Positions 1-6,800 of a DNA stretch of 7,220 nt are shown in pieces. The notes beneath the pieces are model-generated. The model worked only from the letters and a program-made list of their open reading frames with translations. It made no database searches and had not been told where the DNA came from. The number at the start of each line of letters is the position of its first letter. Within the stretch, counting starts at the first letter, position 1. This DNA is from Lachnospiraceae bacterium UBA1759. GTDB lineage: Bacteria > Bacillota > Clostridia > Lachnospirales > Lachnospiraceae. Location of the stretch: contig DCHF01000038.1 in assembly GCA_002315555.1 (NCBI GenBank), positions 4,419 through 11,638 on the forward strand, in the 5' to 3' direction. Both the position numbers and the translations under genes were made by a program.

Positions 1-71
1 ACCAAACTGAGCCACGCCCCGAAACAAACGATATTATAACAGATGAAAACGTAATTGTAAAGCACAAATAA
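1..71 (+). CDS. 3' end of an unidentified gene (partial, cut by window start)
   Basis: Reading from base 3, this frame is open for 22 codons to a TAA stop at 69-71. It encodes a hydrophilic, charged tail that ends in DENVIVKHK. The composition looks like the disordered C-terminus of a real protein, and a hairpin begins 8 nt after the stop, which fits a gene end. No domain is visible, so no function can be assigned. The first frame is also open but stops earlier, at 37-39, so the choice of frame is uncertain. If real, the gene lies upstream of the sugar oxidoreductase in the same direction and could belong to the same locus, for example as a transporter or regulator, but nothing here shows that. 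Confidence 0.35.
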   Translation, partial: QTEPRPETNDIITDENVIVKHK

Positions 72-79
72 TACATCTT

Positions 80-112
80 GTATGGCATGGATAATCGTGC
101 TATGCTGATTTT
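80..112 (+). terminator. Weak hairpin, possible terminator of the upstream gene
   Basis: Bases 80-89 (GTATGGCATG) can pair with 96-105 (CGTGCTATGC) in a 10-bp stem that includes three G-U pairs, closed by the 6-nt loop GATAAT. A short TTTT tract follows at 109-112. The position, just after the stop at 69-71, suits a Rho-independent terminator. The wobble pairs and short T tract make it weak, so readthrough into the oxidoreductase gene is plausible. Confidence 0.35.
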
Positions 113-178
113 AACAAGCCAAGACCGGGGCGCGTTCGGAGTTCTTAAGCGACCGGTTCCGAAAAAGAAAGACACAAC

Positions 179-184
179 AGGAGG
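179..184 (+). promoter_or_regulatory. Ribosome binding site that fixes the oxidoreductase start
   Basis: A perfect AGGAGG lies 7 nt before the ATG at 192. It decides the start: the same frame stays open upstream to a TTG at 78, but those 38 extra codons have no ribosome binding site and do not resemble an oxidoreductase N-terminus, whereas translation from 192 begins directly with the Rossmann beta strand. Confidence 0.9.
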
Positions 185-191
185 ACAGCAA

Positions 192-1379
192 ATGGTTCGT
201 ATCGCAATGATCGGATGCGGTGATATTTCAGGCATCTATTTGAAGAACCTGACCGGAACGTTTAAGGAGGTCGAGATCATCGGCGTCTGTGACCTGATTC
301 CGGAGAGAGCGGAAAAGGCGGCGGCTTATATCAATGAGCAGATCGCGAACGGGGTGAAGAAAAGCGCACCGAAGATCTACAAGGATATGTATGAGGCGTT
401 TCGGGATCCGGACGTTCAGGTCGTACTGAACATCACCCGCCCCTATGAGCATTTTGAGGTAACAAAGAATGCGCTTCTTGCGGGAAAGAGCGTTTATTCC
501 GAGAAGCCGCTCGGTATCAGCATGGATGAGGCGGCGGAACTCATCGCCATCGCGGAAGAGAAAGGGTTGTATCTGGGCGGTGCGCCGGATACCTTTATGG
601 GGGCCGGCATTCAGACCTGCCGTAAGCTGATCGATGACGGAGTCATCGGCGATGTCATCGGCGCAAATGTCGCCATGATCTGCCACGGCCACGAGACCTG
701 GCACCATGACCCGGAATTCTATTACAAGGCCGGCGGCGGCCCTATGCTGGATATGGGCCCGTATTATGTAACGGCGCTGGTCAATCTGCTCGGTGAAGCA
801 AAAGCGCTGACCGGCATGACCAAGAAGAGCTTTGATACCCGCATCATTTCCTCAAAGGAACACTGCGGTGAGATCATTGACGTTGATGTGGATACGTATC
901 TGATGGGCAACATTCTGTTCTCAAACGGTGCCATTGCATCCATCTTCACCACGTTTGACGTATTCTACAAGAAACAGGACTCCTTTGAAGTCTACGGTAC
1001 CAAGGGTACGATGGTCGTTCCGGACCCGAACACCTTTGGCGGTCCGATCCTCGTCTACCGTCCGGAAGACGATATCCCCGGCCCGCAGGTCGATCCGGCG
1101 CTCCTCGGACAGCGTCCGGGCCCGTACAAGGCTTACAAGGAAATGCCGTTAATGTTCGACTATGCCGAGAATTCGCGCGGCCTCGGTCTCGCGGACATGT
1201 GTAAGGCCATGGAAGAAGGCCGTGACTGGAGAGCGAACTATCGCCAGCAGCGCCACGTCCTTGAGATCATGACCGGCATCACCAAGGCTTCCGAAAGCGG
1301 CAAGTTCTACGAAATGACATCTAAATTTGAGCGTGCAGACGCTATGAAGAACAATCCGCTGCACGGCATCATGGACTAA
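192..1379 (+). CDS. Gfo/Idh/MocA family NAD(P)-dependent sugar oxidoreductase
   Basis: This 395-residue protein is a cytoplasmic dehydrogenase that should oxidise a hydroxyl of a sugar, polyol or glycoside with NAD(P). The N-terminus MVRIAMIGCGDISGIY is the dinucleotide-binding Rossmann fold, with glycines at 8 and 10. The family's EKP motif, whose lysine is catalytic, is at residues 104-106 (YSEKPLG). The C-terminal alpha/beta substrate domain contains a CHGHETWHHDPEFYY block (about 164-178) and GGGPMLDMGPYY (181-192), with Asp187 as a likely catalytic residue. Many family members have a histidine four residues after that Asp. Here Tyr191 takes its place, which I associate with a recognisable Firmicute subfamily. 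The length is normal for the family. The next gene starts 14 nt downstream with its own ribosome binding site, so the two form an operon. I see no convincing promoter in the leader, so transcription may come from upstream of the window. The exact substrate (inositol, glucoside or other) is unknown. Confidence 0.93.
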   Translation: MVRIAMIGCGDISGIYLKNLTGTFKEVEIIGVCDLIPERAEKAAAYINEQIANGVKKSAPKIYKDMYEAFRDPDVQVVLNITRPYEHFEVTKNALLAGKSVYSEKPLGISMDEAAELIAIAEEKGLYLGGAPDTFMGAGIQTCRKLIDDGVIGDVIGANVAMICHGHETWHHDPEFYYKAGGGPMLDMGPYYVTALVNLLGEAKALTGMTKKSFDTRIISSKEHCGEIIDVDVDTYLMGNILFSNGAIASIFTTFDVFYKKQDSFEVYGTKGTMVVPDPNTFGGPILVYRPEDDIPGPQVDPALLGQRPGPYKAYKEMPLMFDYAENSRGLGLADMCKAMEEGRDWRANYRQQRHVLEIMTGITKASESGKFYEMTSKFERADAMKNNPLHGIMD

Positions 1380-1393
1380 AGGAGGATAATAAA

Positions 1394-2221
1394 ATGCAGG
1401 TAGCATATACCGGTTGGACCTGGATCAAATCAGGTGACAGAGATCTCGCGGTTCGTCAGCTCGAGGATTCTTTCCGCGACTGTAAGTACATCGGCTATGA
1501 TCACGTGGAGAATTTCGCGTTCATTTCGGATTATTTTGAAGATCCGTCCGAGTTAAAGGCCATTGTTGATAAGTATGATCTGGATCTTTGCAATCTGTAC
1601 GGCCATTTTATGTTCGATGCGGAAGCGGAGATCGCAAAGGCTAAGAAGCAGATCGATTTCCTGGCGGGCGTAGGCGGCCGCTGGTTCAACTGTCAGAACG
1701 GCGGTTTTGGTGACGACGGTCCCCGTGAGCGTCCGACGGATCCGGAGAAGCTGGATGTTATGTGTTATATCGCCAACACCCTGGGTGAGTATGCGATCGG
1801 TAAGGGCGTAAAGCTCTGCTTCCATCCGCACTATGGCACTTGTGTGTTCAACGAGTCCGACATTGATTATTTTGCAGAGCACACGAATCCGGAATATGTT
1901 TATTTCTGTGTCGATACCGCACATACCACCGTTGCGGGCATGGATCCGGAAGCGCTGATCCGGAAGCTCGGCAAGCGTATTGCATACATGCACTTAAAGG
2001 ACGTTGACACCTATGCACTGAGAACCGCTGAGGGTCCGCAGAAGATGGCGGCTTTCCGTACGCTCGGTCACGGCACCGTAAACTTTCCGGCAGTCAAGGC
2101 TGCACTGGAAGAGGTCGGCTATGACGGCATTCTGTGCGTTGAACTGGACAATCCGAAGATCTCCAACTATCACGCTGCGGAAGTTTCCAGAACCTTCTTA
2201 AGAGACGTACTGGATCTGTAA
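1394..2221 (+). CDS. Sugar phosphate isomerase/epimerase family TIM-barrel enzyme (IolE-like)
   Basis: This 275-residue cytoplasmic protein belongs to the AP-endonuclease-2/xylose-isomerase-like TIM-barrel superfamily. The family includes inosose dehydratase, inosose isomerase, tagatose/psicose epimerases and keto-glycoside lyases. Successive barrel strands carry likely metal and substrate ligands: Glu39 (DHVENFAF), His144 and His146 (CFHPHYG), Asp174 and His177 (CVDTAH), His200 and Asp203 (MHLKDVD), and Glu250 (ILCVELD). The FRTLGHGTVNFPAV stretch at 221-234 is the usual family signature before the last strand. The start is an ATG 8 nt after a perfect AGGAGG at 1380-1385, directly behind the stop of the oxidoreductase, so translation is probably coordinated. 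I infer that it acts on the keto product of its partner by isomerisation, epimerisation, dehydration or elimination. The sequence does not choose among these. A terminator-like hairpin follows 30 nt after the stop, so this is the last gene of the transcript. Confidence 0.9.
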   Translation: MQVAYTGWTWIKSGDRDLAVRQLEDSFRDCKYIGYDHVENFAFISDYFEDPSELKAIVDKYDLDLCNLYGHFMFDAEAEIAKAKKQIDFLAGVGGRWFNCQNGGFGDDGPRERPTDPEKLDVMCYIANTLGEYAIGKGVKLCFHPHYGTCVFNESDIDYFAEHTNPEYVYFCVDTAHTTVAGMDPEALIRKLGKRIAYMHLKDVDTYALRTAEGPQKMAAFRTLGHGTVNFPAVKAALEEVGYDGILCVELDNPKISNYHAAEVSRTFLRDVLDL

Positions 2222-2250
2222 TAAGGAATTCTTGTTGAAACAGGCATAAT

Positions 2251-2330
2251 AAAAGACCGGGTCTGATGATATACGGCCCTTCACCGGTTGTACGGTAGAG
2301 GCGGGATATCGAACGGACCCGGTCTTATTT
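2251..2330. terminator. Bidirectional Rho-independent terminator with nested stem
   Basis: Bases 2253-2263 (AAGACCGGGTC) and 2316-2326 (GACCCGGTCTT) form a perfect 11-bp stem, extendable to 13 bp by 2264-2265 with 2314-2315. The wide loop holds further nested pairings: 2268-2272 with 2306-2310, 2277-2279 with 2303-2305, and 2283-2286 (ACCG) with 2293-2296 (CGGT). On the plus strand the stem runs into CTTATTTGT. Read on the minus strand it runs into TCTTTTATTATG. Both are T-rich, and the element lies between two convergent genes ending at 2221 and 2362, so it probably terminates both. The loop is far longer than in a standard terminator. Confidence 0.75.
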
Positions 2331-2361
2331 GTATGGCTTTTAGGGATTATGTGTCCTGCGG

Positions 2362-3573
2362 TCAGATCGCAAAATCCCCGTTACGGAAGATGGCATGCTC
2401 TGTGCCGTCTCCGTCGATGCCGGTGATCTCCATGTCCGGCGTACCCATCATGAAGTCCACGTGGATCGTGGCGTCGTTGAAGGTGTAAACATCGGAGGGC
2501 TCCGGTGTCTTCTGCGCGAGGCCGCGGCCAAGCGCCAGGTGGCAGCTTGCGTTTTCGTCGATCAGGGTGGTGAAGTACACGATGCCGCTTAAGGAGATCG
2601 GAGAGTGGTATTCGACCAGCGCGCATTCACCGAGGTAACCGGAGTTTTCATCGGTGGCGATCAGGTTCTCCAGCATTTCTTTGCCGGCATCCGCGAGGAC
2701 TTCCACGACCTTGCCGTTTTCAAAACGGAAACCGAAGTTGTCCACGGTCTTTCCGCCCAGGACCAATGGGCGTGAGGCGTAGACCACGCCGTTCGTACCG
2801 AATTTCTCCGGGGTAGTGCAGATCTCCTCGGACGGAATGTTCGGGGTAAAGCGGATGAAGTCCTTGGGAAGCTTGCTGTCGTCGAAACCGAAGGTCGACC
2901 ACGGCGTCAGCTCCACATACAGGTCGGTGCCGTTGGACGCCGTATAGTGCAGTTTTTTGAGCTTCAGGGCGTCGATCCGTCTTCCGCGTGCCCTGCGGAG
3001 CGCCTGTGCATCGGCCCAGGCCTTGACTACATCGTTATCCTCGGTCACATAGCTCAACTTGCAGGTCAGATTCCAGAGCTCATCCAGGTTGTTTTCGCGA
3101 CCGGGCAGGATGTGATCCGCCCATTCCTGCGTCGGGATCATAGCGATCAGCCACTGGCAGTGATACTTTCGGGATGCTGCGCGCATGATGTTCCGCACTC
3201 CGTCGATGTAATTGAATACCGCGCTGGCCTTATCCTCCGGAAGGTCCGCCATGACGCTCGGATTCACGCTTTCCAGACGGACGTAGCAGGCGCCGCGGTC
3301 CAGATACCAGTTATAGAAGTCGCGCTCTGGATCATCGATGGCTGCCATTTTCTCCGCGGATACATAAGAGGCGCGTACCTTGAGCGCCGCGGTGTCCAGA
3401 TAGCGGACGATGACATTTCCCGCCCCGAGCTTATAGCATTCCTCGATAAAGACCGGCAGGAAATCCTTTCCTTCAACAGCTGCCTCCACGAGAACAGTCT
3501 GTCCCTTCTGTACATTGAGCCCCACGCGTGCGAGTGTGTAAGCGTATTTGTGTTTCATTTCGGAACTGAACAT
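2362..3573 (-). CDS. M29 family metallo-aminopeptidase (AmpS/AmpT/PepS type)
   Basis: This 403-residue cytoplasmic enzyme should remove N-terminal amino acids from peptides using two divalent metals, as Thermus AmpT and staphylococcal AmpS do. The family's usual length is about 410. The signature blocks are all present: PNIPSEEICTTP (244-255, ligand Glu250), GYLGECALV (312-320, Glu316), IDENASCHLALG (338-349, His345), and HVDFMMG (371-377, His371 and Asp373). These match the known M29 ligands, with nearly the same numbering for the first three. An active-site tyrosine that I recall at about position 352 in AmpT is Leu352 here (ALGRGLAQ). The start at 3573 is chosen because GGAGG lies 5 nt upstream. 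The frame stays open a further 66 codons, but that extension crosses the promoter of this gene and that of rpoB. The gene is monocistronic within the window, divergent from rpoB, and ends facing a shared terminator. Confidence 0.93.
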   Translation of the reverse strand: MFSSEMKHKYAYTLARVGLNVQKGQTVLVEAAVEGKDFLPVFIEECYKLGAGNVIVRYLDTAALKVRASYVSAEKMAAIDDPERDFYNWYLDRGACYVRLESVNPSVMADLPEDKASAVFNYIDGVRNIMRAASRKYHCQWLIAMIPTQEWADHILPGRENNLDELWNLTCKLSYVTEDNDVVKAWADAQALRRARGRRIDALKLKKLHYTASNGTDLYVELTPWSTFGFDDSKLPKDFIRFTPNIPSEEICTTPEKFGTNGVVYASRPLVLGGKTVDNFGFRFENGKVVEVLADAGKEMLENLIATDENSGYLGECALVEYHSPISLSGIVYFTTLIDENASCHLALGRGLAQKTPEPSDVYTFNDATIHVDFMMGTPDMEITGIDGDGTEHAIFRNGDFAI

Positions 3574-3578
3574 TCGAA

Positions 3579-3583
3579 CCTCC
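3579..3583 (-). promoter_or_regulatory. Ribosome binding site of the aminopeptidase
   Basis: On the minus strand GGAGG is followed by TTCGA and then ATG at 3573. This selects 3573 over the downstream ATG at 3558, which has no such site, and over the long upstream extension. Confidence 0.85.
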
Positions 3584-3607
3584 GTATGATCGATTTTTCT
3601 TTCATTC

Positions 3608-3616
3608 AGTATAACA
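3608..3616 (-). promoter_or_regulatory. Extended -10 promoter for the aminopeptidase
   Basis: Read on the minus strand, TGTTATACT gives a TGn extension plus a TATACT -10 hexamer (5/6 to TATAAT). No good -35 lies at 17 nt (CAGTCT). TTGCAG occurs at a wider 20-nt spacing, so the promoter would depend on the extended -10. The predicted start near 3601 would leave a leader of about 28 nt containing the GGAGG site. Confidence 0.6.
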
Positions 3617-3636
3617 CAGAACACGCCGTAAGACTG

Positions 3637-3687
3637 CAAAAACTTATTAAAAAAGTTGTTGACACAAAAAAAATGTTGTGGTAGAGT
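3637..3687 (+). promoter_or_regulatory. Sigma-A promoter of rpoB with A/T-rich upstream tract
   Basis: A perfect -35 TTGACA lies at 3659-3664. A 17-nt spacer separates it from TAGAGT at 3682-3687 (4/6 to TATAAT), which is preceded by TG at 3679-3680, an extended -10. The stretch 3637-3655 just upstream is almost pure A and T with A and T runs, as in UP elements of strong promoters. The predicted transcription start is about 3693-3695, giving a leader of roughly 125 nt. The architecture suits a highly expressed gene. Confidence 0.8.
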
Positions 3688-3693
3688 GATAGG

Positions 3694-3806
3694 TGCACTA
3701 TTGTGCGTAATAGGGCGTACTATGCTCAAAAATAGGCATAGAGCCCCGGGTAAATACTTGATTTTTTTCACTTTTGATAAAGATCAGGCGTACACATTAA
3801 GTGAAT
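3694..3806 (+). promoter_or_regulatory. Structured 5' leader of rpoB
   Basis: Three hairpins can be drawn. The first pairs CTATT 3698-3702 with AATAG 3709-3713. The second pairs GGGC 3713-3716 with GCCC 3743-3746 and CTATGC 3720-3725 with GCATAG 3736-3741. The third pairs TTCACTT 3767-3773 with AAGTGAA 3799-3805, ending just before the ribosome binding site. A 7-T run at 3762-3768 sits about 15 nt after the second hairpin, so it is not a standard terminator. GGCGTAC occurs twice (3714-3720 and 3787-3793). No known riboswitch is recognised. Whether the leader regulates rpoB is unknown. Confidence 0.4.
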
Positions 3807-3813
3807 AGGAGTG
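3807..3813 (+). promoter_or_regulatory. Ribosome binding site of rpoB
   Basis: AGGAGTG lies 7 nt before the ATG at 3821. The possible third leader hairpin ends at 3805, immediately beside it, so its folding could affect access to the site. Confidence 0.8.
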
Positions 3814-3820
3814 AACGTCA

Positions 3821-6800
3821 ATGGAAAAAAACAGAATCCATCCAGTCAAATCCGGTAAGAATACTCGTATGAGTTTTTCCCGCCAGAAAGATGTCTTGGA
3901 AATGCCGAACCTCATTGAAGTACAGAAAGATTCTTACGAATGGTTCCTCAATGAAGGTCTGAAAGAAGTATTCGAAGACATTTCACCCATCGGTGAAAAT
4001 TTCAGCCAGCTGTCGCTGGAGTTTGGCGAGTTCCGGCTCTGCAAAGATGAGATCAAGTATACGATAGAAGAATGCAAGGAGAGAGATGCGACCTACGCCG
4101 CACCCCTCAAGGTTACCGTGCGTCTTTATAATAAAGTAAACGGAGAAATCAAGGACCATGAGATCTTCATGGGCGACCTTCCTCTGATGACCGATACCGG
4201 CTCTTTCGTCATCAACGGCGCAGAGCGTGTCATCGTCAGCCAGATCGTTCGTTCTCCGGGCATCTACTTTGACATCGACCACGATAAGATCGGTAAAGAG
4301 CTGTACACCAGCCAGATCATCCCGAACCGCGGTGCCTGGCTTGAGTATGAGACCGACTCCAACGATATTTTCTACGTACGCGTAGACCGTATCGGCAAGG
4401 TCCCGGTCACCGTTCTCGTTCGTGCACTTGGCTACGGTTCCAACCAGGAGATCTTAGACCTCCTCGGCGAAGAAGAGAAGATCACCGCAACTCTTGCAAA
4501 GGACAAGACCCGCAACTATTCAGAGGGTATGCTTGAACTCTACAAGAAGATCCGTCCGGGCGAGCCGCTTTCTTTAGACAGCGCGGAAAGCCTGATCAAC
4601 GGTATGCTCTTCGATGCAAGACGCTATGATCTTGCGCACGTGGGCCGTTATAAGTTCAACAAGAAGCTGAACTTCCGTTACCGTCTGTCCGGTCAGGAAC
4701 TGGCTGAAGATGTTGTTGATCCGTCTACCGGCGAGATCATCGCAGAAGCAGGCACCGTTCCGGATCGCGGTCTGGCTCAGAAGATCCAGAACACCGGTAT
4801 CGAATATGTTATGGTCAAGGCTGAAGACGACAAGATCGTCAAGGTCATTTCAAGCCGTATGGTCGAAGCCGATGAATACCTTCCCTTTGCTCCGGAAGAA
4901 GCGGGCATCAAGGAAATGGTATACTATCCGGTACTGAAGGAGATCCTGGAGCAGGACCTCAATGAGGAAGACCTGAAGGCAGAGATCAAAAAGCGTATCC
5001 GTGATCTGGTTCCGATCCATATCATCAAGGAAGAGATCATCGCCTCCATCAGCTACCTGCTCGGTCTTGAGCACGGTATCGGCAAGAAGGACGACATCGA
5101 CCATTTAGGCAACCGTCGTATCCGTGCCGTAGGCGAACTGCTTCAGAACCAGTACCGCATCGGTATGTCCCGTATGGAGCGCGTGGTTCGCGAGCGTATG
5201 GCGACTCAGGACATGGAGGGCGTTACCCCGCAGTCTCTGATCAACATCAAGCCCGTTACCGCAGCCGTCAAGGAATTCTTCGGTTCATCCCAGCTGTCTC
5301 AGTTCATGGACCAGAACAACCCGTTGTCGGAACTGACTCATAAGAGACGTCTTTCCGCACTCGGCCCGGGCGGTCTGTCCCGTGAGCGTGCAGGTTTCGA
5401 AGTACGTGATATTCACTATACCCATTACGGACGCATGTGCCCGATCGAGACTCCTGAAGGACCGAACATCGGTCTGATCAACTCGCTGGCATCCTTCGCC
5501 CGTGTCAATAAATACGGCTTCATTGAAGCTCCGTACCGTGTTGTCGATAAGACCGACCCGAAGAATCCGCGCGTAACGAACGATGTTGTTTATGTTACCG
5601 CCGATGAAGAGGACGATTTCATCGTCGCACAGGCAAACGAGCCCATCGATGAGGAAGGCTACTTCATTCATTCGCAGGTTTCCGGTCGTTTCCGTGATGA
5701 GATCACCGAATTCGACAAGACCCGCATTGACATGATGGACGTATCTCCGCGTATGGTCTTCTCCATCGCAACGTCCATGATCCCGTTCCTTTCAAACGAC
5801 GATGCAAACCGTGCCCTCATGGGTTCCAACATGCAGCGTCAGGCCGTTCCGCTTATGCTGACCGAGGCTCCGGTCGTTGATACCGGCCTGTCTGACAAGG
5901 TCGCAGTCGACTCCGGCGTATGCCAGGTCGCTCGCGAGCCCGGTGTTGTTGAGCGTTCCGCTTCCGATGAGATCATCATCCGCAACGATGATGGCAATCG
6001 TGAGATCTACAAGCTGACCAAGTTTGCCCGTTCAAACCAGTCCAACTCTTACAACCAGAAGCCCATCGTTGTAAAGGGCGAGCACGTTGAAAAGGGTCAG
6101 GTCATTGCCGACGGTCCGTCCACCTACAACGGTGAGCTGGCACTCGGTAAGAACCCGCTGATCGGTTTCATGAACTGGGAAGGCTACAACTTCGAGGATG
6201 CTGTCCTGATTTCGGAGCGCCTCGTTGAAGATGATGTATACACCTCCATTCATATTGAAGAATATGAAGTAGAGGCTCGTGATACCAAGCTCGGACCGGA
6301 AGAGATCACCCGTGATGTCCCCGGTGTCGGCGACGATGCACTGAAGGATCTGGACGAGAACGGTATTATCCGTATCGGTGCCGAGGTCCGTGCCGGTGAT
6401 ATCCTCGTCGGTAAGGTCACCCCGAAGGGCGAGACCGAGCTGAATGCGGAAGAGCGCCTGCTGCGCGCGATCTTCGGTGAAAAGGCCCGCGAAGTACGTG
6501 ATACCTCTCTGAAGGTTCCGCACGGCGCATACGGTATCATCGTTGATGCAAAGGTATTCACCCGTGAGAACAACGAAGAGCTGGCTCCGGGCGTATCCAA
6601 GAGCGTCCGCATCTACATTGCACAGAAGAGAAAGCTGTCCGTCGGCGATAAGATGGCCGGTCGTCATGGTAACAAGGGTGTCGTTTCGCGCGTACTCCCG
6701 GTTGAAGACATGCCGTTCCTGCCGAATGGCCGCCCGCTTGACATCGTACTGAACCCGTTAGGCGTTCCGTCACGTATGAACATCGGACAGATCCTTGAGA

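Noticed and set aside
78..106. Possible promoter, TTGTAT at 78-83 and extended TGCTATGCT at 98-106 with 17-nt spacing
   Set aside because: The -35 is poor and the same bases form the 80-105 hairpin, so the match may be chance. A promoter for the sugar cassette remains possible but is not supported well enough to list.
123..158. Small hairpin GACCGG 123-128 with CCGGTT 153-158 in the oxidoreductase leader
   Set aside because: It has only six pairs with one wobble and a 24-nt loop, without a T tract on either strand, so it is likely chance.
78..191. Extension of the oxidoreductase to a TTG start at 78, giving 38 more residues
   Set aside because: There is no ribosome binding site before 78, the added sequence overlaps a hairpin and does not look like the family, and a perfect AGGAGG precedes the ATG at 192.
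2947..3684. 245-codon plus-strand frame antisense to the aminopeptidase
   Set aside because: It starts with a GTG lacking a ribosome binding site, lies opposite a clearly conserved gene, and ends inside the rpoB promoter. It is a shadow of codon bias.
3745..3768. CCCGGG palindrome followed by a T run as a terminator before rpoB
   Set aside because: The 6-bp palindrome has no loop and the Ts begin 11 nt later, so it cannot form a standard terminator hairpin. It is noted only as part of the leader.
3574..3771. N-terminal extension of the aminopeptidase to 469 residues
   Set aside because: The extension runs through both divergent promoters, has no ribosome binding site at its far start, and gives unrelated low-complexity residues before the normal M29 N-terminus.
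5300..5362. Possible rifampicin resistance mutations in rpoB
   Set aside because: The key residues (equivalents of E. coli Gln513, Asp516, Ser522, His526, Arg529, Ser531) are all the susceptible form.
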